A stretch of DNA of 10,221 bases from Fibrobacter succinogenes (GTDB lineage: Bacteria; Fibrobacterota; Fibrobacteria; Fibrobacterales; CADBQJ01), in contig CADBQJ010000074.1 of assembly GCA_902796785.1 (NCBI GenBank), positions 1-10,221 on the forward strand, read 5' to 3'. Shown here piece after piece: positions 1 through 6,071 of this stretch. Position 1 is the first letter of the stretch. Every line of letters begins with the position of its first letter. The translations under genes and the position numbers were made by a program. Below the pieces are notes generated by a model. The model saw only the letters and a list, made by a program, of their open reading frames with translations, did no database searches and was not told where the DNA came from.

Positions 1-1854
1 AAAAAACGTCTCTTCGCGCTTTTCCTCCTTTGCCTCTTCGGCACCGCCTTGGCCGGCGACATCACCATCTGGGTCCCGCCCTACGGCATCAAGACCGCCA
101 AGCAGACGCTCGAACGCGACTTCGGCGGAATCAAGATGAAGGACGCGATCACCGCCCTCGGCCTCCAGTTCTGGGTGCCCGACACCGACCGCGTGGTGCT
201 CAAGCCGAGCTACGCCGGTTCCGGCACGAACGACCTCAACCCCACGACCGTCAAGTGGTTCACCGACTGGGGCAAGGCGAACGGCGTCCCCGTGATGCTC
301 TGCGTCTACAACTCCCCCGGCTGGAACTGGGACGAAGTCCGCGCCACGCTGACCGACGAGAACCGCCCGAAGTTCGTCAAGGCGCTTGTCGACACTATGG
401 ACAAGTACGGGCTCGACGGCATCGACATCGACTACGAGGGGAACGACAGCCAGTACGGCATCGAAACCCTGCTCGCCGACTCGACCGCCTTCTTCAAGTT
501 CTCGCGGCAGCTGGCCGACAGCGTCCACGCCCGCGAAGGCAAGGTGCTGAAGATCGCCGTCTTCGCCGACCGGTGGAACGTCCCCAGCGTCACCTGGTGG
601 CGGCAGCTGCTGAAGATCTACGACGGCGTGGAATCGATGGGCTACACCTCGGTCACCGCCCCGATCTCCGGAACGGAGGCGTCGCGCACCTACGACAAAC
701 TGATCGACACCGCGCTCACCGCGGGAACGGACTACGCCAGGCGTCTGATGCTCGGCTTCCCCAGCGACGCGAGCGAATGGAAGGGGACCCAGTTCATGGA
801 CAACCTGAACTGGATGCGGGACCACCACGGACTCACCGACTCCACCTCCGTCGGCATCTGCATCTGGGACGCGCAGCTGAAGGACACCGCGATCTGGAAC
901 CACTCCACGGTCTGGAACAAGCTCGCGCGGATCAGCGCCGACGTCCGCGCGAAGAAGAACGCCCCCTTCGACAGCTCCTGCACGAGGACCGCGCTGCCCG
1001 GCCGGTTCAACCTCCGCTACCGGAACGCCTATCTGAGCGGCCACCAGAAGAACAACTACGTCTCGCAGGGCGGCGCCTGGCAGATCGGCGACAAGGTGGT
1101 GATCAAGGGCCACTCCTGCTCCGAGGCGATGGAGGTCGTCGCGCCGCAGTCGGGCGACAGCACCTACGTCCGGCTGGCCGGCAAGTGGTACGGCCGCGAC
1201 TACATCCGGTTCGAGTTCGAGAAGGTGACCTTCGGAGCCAATCCGGGCTCCAGCGTCGCCCCCAGCTCCAGCTCCTCGAGTTCCAGCTCGTCGTCGAGCA
1301 GCTCGAGCTTCAGCTCCTCCTCGAGTTCGTCGATCTCGCAGACCGAATGCGCGACGGTTCCGCTCGCCGGCCGCTTCAACGCGCGCAAGGGCAAGGCCGG
1401 GCTCGCCGGCCACCAGGAGAACAACTACGTCTCGCAGGGCGGCGAATGGGCCGCCGGCGACTGGGTGATTCCCGCGGGCTGGCCCTGCGACCGCGCGGTC
1501 GAGGTGGCCGAATCCGAAAACACCTGGAACGTCTACCTCGTCGAAGCCTGGCCCTACGACACGCTGATGGACGTCGCGTTCGAGAAGATCGTCCCGACGA
1601 GCTCCTCCTCTTCCGAAGAGATCTCCTCCAGCGGCTCGACCGGCATCGGCGACAAGGCCTTCGCGCTGCCCGGGTTCCGCACGGCCGCGACCGTCTACGG
1701 CATCACCGGACGGGCGCTGCTGTCGCTGCCCGAAGGCGAATGGAGCTCCGCCGAACAGGTGCGCGACGCCATCCGCGGCCAGCTCCCGAACGGCGTCTAC
1801 CTCGTCCGGTTCGACGGCGTCGCCGGCGCGATGAAACTAGGGATCAGGGACTAG
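1..1854 (+). CDS. Secreted glycoside hydrolase family 18 protein with two accessory modules, poly-Ser linkers and C-terminal sorting-like domain (5' partial)
   Basis: The frame is open from base 1, so the start codon lies just upstream; 617 residues are visible. Residues 1-17 (KKR, a Leu/Phe-rich core, then TALA before GD) are the end of a signal peptide, so TTG at 49 is not a real start. Residues 18-320 are a GH18-type barrel: the DxxDxDxE motif at 139-146 (DGIDIDYE) is complete, with Glu146 as predicted acid catalyst; SMGY, LGFPS and GICIWD later resemble barrel strands 6-8. GH18 enzymes cleave chitin or N-glycan-type GlcNAc linkages; the substrate cannot be read here. Two related modules follow (327-410 and 450-531), separated by a Ser-rich linker (416-446). 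A second Ser/Glu linker leads to a C-terminal module (about 548-617) resembling Fibrobacterota/Bacteroidota surface-sorting domains. The protein is presumably extracellular or cell-surface. Confidence 0.85.
   Translation, partial: KKRLFALFLLCLFGTALAGDITIWVPPYGIKTAKQTLERDFGGIKMKDAITALGLQFWVPDTDRVVLKPSYAGSGTNDLNPTTVKWFTDWGKANGVPVMLCVYNSPGWNWDEVRATLTDENRPKFVKALVDTMDKYGLDGIDIDYEGNDSQYGIETLLADSTAFFKFSRQLADSVHAREGKVLKIAVFADRWNVPSVTWWRQLLKIYDGVESMGYTSVTAPISGTEASRTYDKLIDTALTAGTDYARRLMLGFPSDASEWKGTQFMDNLNWMRDHHGLTDSTSVGICIWDAQLKDTAIWNHSTVWNKLARISADVRAKKNAPFDSSCTRTALPGRFNLRYRNAYLSGHQKNNYVSQGGAWQIGDKVVIKGHSCSEAMEVVAPQSGDSTYVRLAGKWYGRDYIRFEFEKVTFGANPGSSVAPSSSSSSSSSSSSSSSFSSSSSSSISQTECATVPLAGRFNARKGKAGLAGHQENNYVSQGGEWAAGDWVIPAGWPCDRAVEVAESENTWNVYLVEAWPYDTLMDVAFEKIVPTSSSSSEEISSSGSTGIGDKAFALPGFRTAATVYGITGRALLSLPEGEWSSAEQVRDAIRGQLPNGVYLVRFDGVAGAMKLGIRD
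979..1233 (+). repeat. Accessory module, copy 1 (protein-level repeat)
   Basis: Residues 327-410 of the glycosidase. It starts with Cys327 and contains LPGRFN, GHQ, NNYVSQGG, W, GD, V, G and a second Cys 46 residues after the first. Copy 2 shares 29 of the first 53 aligned positions, including both cysteines, so a disulfide is likely in this exported protein. The W-x-x-GD-x-V-x-x-x-G pattern is loosely like chitin-binding CBM5/12 modules, but the rest does not match what I know of that family. A carbohydrate-binding role is inferred from position only. Confidence 0.75.
1246..1338 (+). other. Poly-serine linker
   Basis: Residues 416-446 are almost all Ser, interrupted by Val-Ala-Pro near the start, one Phe (437) and one Ile near the end. 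Serine codons are mixed (AGC, TCC, TCG, AGT), so the linker is kept at protein level rather than being a simple DNA microsatellite. Such linkers join catalytic and binding modules in secreted polysaccharidases of Fibrobacter-like and Cellvibrio-like bacteria. Confidence 0.9.
1348..1593 (+). repeat. Accessory module, copy 2 (protein-level repeat)
   Basis: Residues 450-531 of the glycosidase, starting at Cys450 with the same GRFN, GHQ, NNYVSQGG, W, GD, V, G, Cys order as copy 1. The second half has diverged (Trp-rich ENTWNVYLVEAWPYD) but both copies end in an FEK motif. It is flanked by the long Ser linker on its left and a Ser/Glu linker on its right, so it is an independently folding unit. 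Confidence 0.75.
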
Positions 1855-1864
1855 GGATCAGGGA
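1837..1864. repeat. Heptamer tandem repeat (four units, YYAGGGA-like) spanning the stop codon
   Basis: Four consecutive 7-base units alternate ctaggga and tcaggga, so the array is also an exact 14-bp unit repeated twice; a partial fifth unit (ttag) follows. The array codes for the last residues of the glycosidase (LGIRD) and supplies its TAG stop at 1852-1854. Confidence 0.9.
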
Positions 1865-1903
1865 TTAGTGCGTAATATCCGCTACGCGGTTGATGAAAAA
1901 AGA

Positions 1904-1931
1904 AAAAGGCCCGCGTTTCCGCGGGCCTTTT
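1904..1931. terminator. Bidirectional intrinsic terminator between glycosidase and tRNA-Pro genes
   Basis: A perfect 12-bp stem (1904-1915 with 1920-1931, arms AAAAGGCCCGCG and CGCGGGCCTTTT) closes a 4-base loop. On the minus strand the stem runs into a long T-rich tail (TTTTTCTTTTTTC), ideal for ending tRNA-Pro, whose 3' end lies 5 bp away. On the plus strand four Ts in the stem serve the glycosidase, whose stop is 49 bp upstream. Convergent genes thus share one hairpin. Confidence 0.9.
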
Positions 1932-1935
1932 CCGA

Positions 1936-2009
1936 TCGGGTTGAGAGGATTCGAACCTCCGACCACCTGAACCCCATTCAGGTACTCTACCAGACTGAGC
2001 TACAACCCG
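1936..2009 (-). tRNA. tRNA-Pro, anticodon GGG
   Basis: Read on the minus strand, the 74-nt cloverleaf is complete. The 7-bp acceptor stem CGGGTTG/CAACCCG (2003-2009 with 1937-1943) includes C1-G72, followed by discriminator A73; both fit bacterial proline tRNAs. The anticodon stem CCTGA/TCAGG encloses loop ATGGGGT, giving anticodon GGG with G37, a TrmD methylation context. The T arm carries TTCGAAT. CCA is not encoded. It reads CCC and CCU; CCC is very common in this GC-rich window. Confidence 0.97.
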
Positions 2010-2022
2010 AGTAGCGCGCACA

Positions 2023-2051
2023 AAGGTAGACAAATCACGGGGAGTTTGCAA
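2023..2051 (-). promoter_or_regulatory. Probable promoter of tRNA-Pro, overlapping the 3' end of the M23 gene
   Basis: On the minus strand TTGCAA (2051-2046), a 17-bp spacer and TACCTT (2028-2023) precede the mature tRNA end by 13 bases. The -10 region also reads TACCTTTG, which fits the TAnnTTTG element of Bacteroidota primary-sigma promoters. The -35 lies inside the last codons of the M23 gene. The parallel with the TTGCAC-N17-TATAAT promoter of tRNA-Arg supports the call. Confidence 0.6.
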
Positions 2052-3894
2052 TATGCGAAGGGGGGGATTGTCGCGTAAAATCGTCCGGAGAGAGGAGGCG
2101 TTCGGCCGCGTTCCCGAAATCGTCGGCCACGCGCACGCGGATTTCGCCGTCCGGCGAGAGGAGCCGGGCGCGCGGGAGGCGCAGCCGGCGGTCGGTCATG
2201 TTGTATTCGGAATAGACCCACTTGCCGTCCTGCCGGGCGCCGAAGTTGGCCGCGCCCCCGAAGCCCGCGCCGCCCCGCTCGTCCACGTGGATCGAGAGGG
2301 CCGGTTCGGGCCGTCCGTCGAGCCAGAGCGTGTCGACGCGGAGGGAGTCGAGGACCGGCGGGATCGTGTCGCGCCGCAGGGCGACGTCGCGCATCTCGTC
2401 CACGGTGGCGCAGAAGCGGCCTTCGCCGTCCTTGCCGCCCTGCGGCGCGAGCGCGGAGAAGGCGTTCCACTCGCGGGCGCTCTCGCTCCTCCAGAAGATT
2501 CCCCATCCCTTTTCGGGACGGTCCGCCGACCGCGCGTCGACGGGAAGCGCGGCGCAGATCCGGATCCGCTTGCCGCTCCGGAGCGCGAGCCCCTTGGGGT
2601 GGAGCTCGAGGTACTCGCCGGTGGAGTCGCGCCCGGGGACCGCGGCCGCGGTCCGTTCCCAGAGCCCCTTGGCCACGGGGATCTCGACCGTCCAGGTTCC
2701 GGACTCGAGCCGGAGGTCGCCGCCGGCGCGGCCGACGCGGCGCATCGCCGCCCCTTCGGGAAGGTTCGCCTCGCTCAGGGGGAGGGCCGGCCGGGAGGTG
2801 TCGCCGCCGTCCAGGACGAAGGGCTGCGCCAGGAAGGTGAAGACGGGGCCGGGCTGGTTCTCCGCCCAGCCGCCGGCGACGGCCGCGCGGACGGGCTCCT
2901 TCGCGCGGGTCAGGCGGATCGCCAGTTCGGTCGCGCGCCCGCTCATGTCGACCGCGCGGAGAACCGCTTCGCCGCGGTCCTTTCCCTTCTCCAGGCAGAG
3001 GTTCGGGTCGCCGGAACCCTTCGGCGACTCCTTGGGGTTCGCCGGCCAGGGGGTCAGGGCGTGCCAGTCGCCGGCCTCTTCGCCCTCGCGGGCCCAGAGG
3101 AGGTCCTGGAAGACGTGGCCCATCTTCCCGAAGGTCAGCCGCCCGTAGCGCTTGGAGTGGAGGAGCGTCCCCTTGCCCCCCTTGCACCGCAGGGTCACTT
3201 CGGTGGCCGACATGGGGTTCTCGCGCGGGTCGCGGGAGTAGTCGACGATCTTGGCCGCGAGCGTCGCCCCCCTGGCGGGAATCGCGATTTCGACGCCGTC
3301 GGGCCCGGGGACGGCGACGGAGAGGGGAACGCCCTCCTTCAGCGCGGCCACGGCGAGAATTTGCGGGGCGATGGAGTCGGGGGCGATCAGGCCGATCTCC
3401 ACGGGGGAGAGGGCATGGCCGTCGGCGTCGCGGCGCTCGACGTGGAGGTGGGGGTTGCCGATGCCCGTCTTTCCGGCGAAGGCGACGACCTCGCCCTTCT
3501 TCGCGGGGATGCGCTCGTCGCCGGACCACTGCAGGTCGCACTTCGCCAGTTCGGCCTTCTCCATGGCGGCGAAGACCCGCTTCGAGACGGGCCCGGGGAA
3601 GCCGCAGAGGTGGGCGAAGAGGTAGCGCTCGCCCGAAACGCCCTCGAAGAGGAGGTTCTTGCCGTAGAAGAAGGGGCCCACGCGCACCTGGACGATCCAG
3701 CCGTCCTCGGGGGCCTTGACCGGCCAGCCCTGCTCCATCTCGGTGCCCAGGTCCACGCCCGCGTGGTAGCGGCTGCCGCGGTTTTCGGCGAACGAGCTGG
3801 TGGGGTAGCCGATCCGGTCGAAGGGCGACCAGGGCTCGGCGGCCGGGAGGAGTCCGGCGAAGGCGAAAAGGAGGGGAAGCGCGCGGCGCGTCAT
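2035..3894 (-). CDS. Secreted M23-family (LytM-type) metallopeptidase with large C-terminal region
   Basis: 619 residues. The start is ATG at 3894, overlapping the stop of the methyltransferase gene as ATGA; the frame stays open further upstream only as a shadow. Residues 1-19 are a signal peptide (MTRR, hydrophobic core, PAA before EP). The peptidase domain spans about 25-165 with the zinc-site motifs HxxxD (His44, Asp48) and HLH (His149, His151) plus His95 in FAHL, so it looks active. About 20 extra residues sit between FAHL and HLH compared with compact LytM domains. M23 enzymes cut peptidoglycan cross-bridges, so a periplasmic wall-remodelling role is likely. The remaining 450 residues have no motif I recognise; segments such as IPPVLDSLRVD and VADDFGN suggest Ig-like beta folds. 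It is translated with the methyltransferase and ends 25 bp before tRNA-Pro. Confidence 0.88.
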   Translation of the reverse strand: MTRRALPLLFAFAGLLPAAEPWSPFDRIGYPTSSFAENRGSRYHAGVDLGTEMEQGWPVKAPEDGWIVQVRVGPFFYGKNLLFEGVSGERYLFAHLCGFPGPVSKRVFAAMEKAELAKCDLQWSGDERIPAKKGEVVAFAGKTGIGNPHLHVERRDADGHALSPVEIGLIAPDSIAPQILAVAALKEGVPLSVAVPGPDGVEIAIPARGATLAAKIVDYSRDPRENPMSATEVTLRCKGGKGTLLHSKRYGRLTFGKMGHVFQDLLWAREGEEAGDWHALTPWPANPKESPKGSGDPNLCLEKGKDRGEAVLRAVDMSGRATELAIRLTRAKEPVRAAVAGGWAENQPGPVFTFLAQPFVLDGGDTSRPALPLSEANLPEGAAMRRVGRAGGDLRLESGTWTVEIPVAKGLWERTAAAVPGRDSTGEYLELHPKGLALRSGKRIRICAALPVDARSADRPEKGWGIFWRSESAREWNAFSALAPQGGKDGEGRFCATVDEMRDVALRRDTIPPVLDSLRVDTLWLDGRPEPALSIHVDERGGAGFGGAANFGARQDGKWVYSEYNMTDRRLRLPRARLLSPDGEIRVRVADDFGNAAERLLSPDDFTRQSPPSHIANSP

Positions 3895-5048
3895 CGCGCG
3901 GGCTTGGTCGCCAGCACCACGATGTTCCCTTCGTCGCGGACGAGGACGACCGGGGCGGGGAAGAGTTCGCGGACCTGCTTCATGATCGGCAGGTCTTCGC
4001 GCGCCGCGAAGAGGAACCGGCCGCCCGGCTTGAGGACCTTGAGCGTCTGGCGGAGGAACTGGAGCGCCAGGCGGGGGGAGTGCGAGGCGTCGATGTCGCC
4101 CGGCATGTTGCAGAGCACCAGGTCGAGCGAGTCGGCCTTGGTGCCGTCCCAGCCGTTGGCCAGGCGGAACCGGGCGCGGGAGAGGTCGACGCCGTTGCGC
4201 GAGAAGGTCTCCTTGGCCGAGACGAGCGCCATGCGCGACTCGTCGACCATGATGGCCGTGGCGTTGGGGTTCAGCGAGAGGGCCACCAGGCCGAGCGCGC
4301 CCGCGCCGCAGCCCAGGTCGCCCACGGCGATCGGGGCCTCGGCGTCCATCTGGCGGGGGAGCTGCTCGAGCAGCAGGCGGGCGCCGGTGTCGAGGTGGTC
4401 GGCCGAGAAGACGCCCGGGCCGGAGGCCACTTCGATCTCGACGTCGGCCACCACGCTCTTGTAGCAGCTGTAGCGGATGTCGAAGTTGGCGGTGCGGGTC
4501 TCGAGGTCGAGCTCGATCTCGAAGAGCCGGGTCTTGGGCGAGGTCGGCATCACGATGGTGGGGCCGAGGGTGCGCTGGAAGATGGTGTAGAGCGAGGAGT
4601 CGACGTTCTTGGCCATCACCGCGGCGTAGATCTTGCACTTGGGGGAGAGGGCGTTGCGCACGTGGTGCAGCTCGTACTCCAGCATGGCGCGGGAGGGGTT
4701 CACCCCCATGAGCAGCACGTCGAACTTGCCCTCGAGCTCGGCGACCGACGAGGCGAAGGCGACGCGGTCCTCGGGGATGCCGTTGAGGCGCATGTTGCGC
4801 TTGATGGCGGTTTCGGAGAGGTAGGAGTCGACCAGGACGGTGGTCTGCTGGTCGTGGAAGGGGATGGTCAGCGCGCCGAAGACGTCGTTGACGATCAGGA
4901 TTTTCTGCGACTTCGGGGTGGAGGGGACGGCCTCCACCAGGCATTCGTCGGCGCTGCTCCAGGCGCGCATGGTGACGTCGCCGAACCGGGGGTAGCACTC
5001 CAGGACGTATTCGGCGTCCCGGACGCAGTAATTGTCGTTGATTTTCAC
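3891..5048 (-). CDS. RlmG/RsmC-family rRNA guanine-N2 methyltransferase with altered motif IV
   Basis: 385 residues from GTG at 5048, in the size range of E. coli RlmG (378), which makes m2G1835 in 23S rRNA. The N-terminal half matches the degenerate methyltransferase domain of RlmG (ILIVNDVFGALT, DSYLSE, NMRLNGI); the C-terminal half is the SAM domain with motif I GDLGCGAG (Asp244-Gly250 region), VDES after strand 2 and LKPGG later. The family's NPPF catalytic motif reads Asn314-Met-Pro-Gly here, followed by a shorter loop. GTG at 5084 would add 12 residues, but the shorter form fits the N-terminal length of RlmG better and avoids placing the promoter-like site at 5056-5084 inside the gene. 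GTG 5048 has no well-spaced ribosome site. Its stop overlaps the M23 start (ATGA). Confidence 0.85.
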   Translation of the reverse strand: MKINDNYCVRDAEYVLECYPRFGDVTMRAWSSADECLVEAVPSTPKSQKILIVNDVFGALTIPFHDQQTTVLVDSYLSETAIKRNMRLNGIPEDRVAFASSVAELEGKFDVLLMGVNPSRAMLEYELHHVRNALSPKCKIYAAVMAKNVDSSLYTIFQRTLGPTIVMPTSPKTRLFEIELDLETRTANFDIRYSCYKSVVADVEIEVASGPGVFSADHLDTGARLLLEQLPRQMDAEAPIAVGDLGCGAGALGLVALSLNPNATAIMVDESRMALVSAKETFSRNGVDLSRARFRLANGWDGTKADSLDLVLCNMPGDIDASHSPRLALQFLRQTLKVLKPGGRFLFAAREDLPIMKQVRELFPAPVVLVRDEGNIVVLATKPAR

Positions 5049-5055
5049 GCCCCTA

Positions 5056-5084
5056 AATTTAGCAAGCGGGGCAAGGGACTGCAC
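5056..5084 (-). promoter_or_regulatory. Possible promoter for the methyltransferase-M23 gene pair
   Basis: In the 45-bp gap after the aspartoacylase gene, the minus strand carries GTGCAG (5084-5079), 17 bp, then TAAATT (5061-5056) within the palindrome CTAAATTTAG. Start of transcription would fall at about 5049, right at the GTG start codon, implying a leaderless or near-leaderless message. The -35 match is weak. Confidence 0.35.
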
Positions 5085-5093
5085 GGGCGTGCA

Positions 5094-6014
5094 CTACCAC
5101 TGCACGACGGTCCTGCGCGTGAGCGTCATGGCGATTCCCTTCTCGTAGTAGGCCTGCTCGTTGACGAAGAGGGGCCAGGCGGGCTCCGTTTCGGGATTCC
5201 AGACGATTCTGCCGTCGAAATCGAGGAAAAGCGGCGCCCCGGGGGGCAGCTCGCAGTAGTCCATGCCGTCCACGCCGGGGTGGATCATGGCGGCGATCCG
5301 GCCATTTTCGTCGCGCGGGTAGTCGATGTTCTTCCAGTCCACGAAGAGCTCCAGCTCGCGGGGCGGCGGCTCCTTGAAGTCCGGGCGGTTCCAGGCCGCG
5401 CAGAAGTCGAGCATCTCGTAGGTCATCGCCTCCATGCGGGAGTGGAGGTCGGCGCAGAGCGTGCCGTGGTGCTGCGGGCCGGCCTCGATGGTGAGGTCGT
5501 GCCGCCCCAGGGAGGGGAGGAACTCGCTGGTGGTCGGATCCACGGGCTGGTAGTAGAGCCGGGCCTTGGGCTCGTTGGCCGCCAGATGGGCCACGAGCTT
5601 CTCGACGAAGTGGTCGAGCACGTTGAAGATGATCGTCAGCCCCATGTTCGACGAGGTGTTGTGGAGGTCGAGGCAGAGGTCGGGCATGCGGTCGGAGCCG
5701 CGGGGGCCGATCAGCGCGTTCAGCTCGCGGGCGCGGTCCTCCTCCAGCACGCCGCTGGAGGGGGCGTCGAGCACCTCGGGGGCGAAGCAGCGGTTCAGGT
5801 CGCGCTCCAGGTAGCGGCGGTTCGCCTCGCAGGCGCGGGGGTTGCCCAGGGTGGTCGTGACGTTCAGGCCGGGGCGGCGGAGCAGTTCGGGCCGTTTTTC
5901 CCACAGGCGCACCAGCTCCACGCCGGAGCGCTCGTTGCCGTGGGTGCCCCCGACGATGGCGATCTCGCGGATTTCGGGGTGCGAGAGGGGGGAAAGGGGA
6001 GGAGTGATGTCCAT
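5094..6014 (-). CDS. Aspartoacylase-type zinc amidohydrolase (AspA/AstE family, ACY2/ACY3-like)
   Basis: 306 residues, close to human aspartoacylase (313). The family removes the acyl group from N-acyl-aspartate or related N-acyl amino acids, releasing acetate and the amino acid. Zinc ligands are present: GGTHGNE (His25, Glu28) and DLHNT (His118). The catalytic Glu177 lies in IEAGPQ, and RYLERDLNR (67-75) supplies the substrate-contacting Asn74-Arg75. The C-terminal segment has YPRDENG, IAAMIHP and FVNEQAYYEK, nearly the same words as in the vertebrate enzyme. The arginine equivalent to human Arg168 appears to be Pro167, so the acyl-amino-acid specificity may differ. There is no signal peptide: cytoplasmic. 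ATG at 6014 has a G-run just upstream but at short spacing. It is divergent from leuC, 57 bp away. Confidence 0.88.
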   Translation of the reverse strand: MDITPPLSPLSHPEIREIAIVGGTHGNERSGVELVRLWEKRPELLRRPGLNVTTTLGNPRACEANRRYLERDLNRCFAPEVLDAPSSGVLEEDRARELNALIGPRGSDRMPDLCLDLHNTSSNMGLTIIFNVLDHFVEKLVAHLAANEPKARLYYQPVDPTTSEFLPSLGRHDLTIEAGPQHHGTLCADLHSRMEAMTYEMLDFCAAWNRPDFKEPPPRELELFVDWKNIDYPRDENGRIAAMIHPGVDGMDYCELPPGAPLFLDFDGRIVWNPETEPAWPLFVNEQAYYEKGIAMTLTRRTVVQW

Positions 6015-6058
6015 GACCCCCAAAGTAACCAATTTTCCTAGATTTCGGCCCGCAATCC

Positions 6059-6064
6059 AAGGAG
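6059..6064 (+). promoter_or_regulatory. Ribosome binding site of leuC
   Basis: AAGGAG ends 7 bases before ATG at 6072, a strong Shine-Dalgarno match that fixes the leuC start. A possible -10 (TAGATT, 6039-6044) lies upstream, but I found no convincing -35 at the right spacing. Confidence 0.85.
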
Positions 6065-6071
6065 TTTTCAG

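Noticed and set aside
49..51. TTG as start of the glycosidase
   Set aside because: The frame is open to base 1 and upstream codons form a signal peptide; this TTG encodes Leu just before the cleavage site.
1246..1338. Poly-Ser tract as a DNA microsatellite subject to slippage
   Set aside because: Serine codons are mixed and irregular, so there is no repeated DNA unit.
1851..2051. A 66-codon minus-strand frame over the tRNA-Pro region
   Set aside because: It is a translation of the tRNA gene and terminator themselves.
5080..5093. Small inverted repeat TGCAC-GGGC-GTGCA after the aspartoacylase stop as a terminator
   Set aside because: Only 5 bp of stem and no T-run follows on the minus strand.
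2053..6041. Long plus-strand open frames opposite the M23, methyltransferase and aspartoacylase genes (up to about 800 codons)
   Set aside because: They are GC-driven shadows rich in Gly, Ala, Arg and Val without recognisable domains, while the opposite strand carries clear families with intact motifs.
6015..6071. Riboswitch, T-box or leucine attenuator upstream of leuC
   Set aside because: The divergent gap is only 57 bp, with no leader peptide or paired structure.
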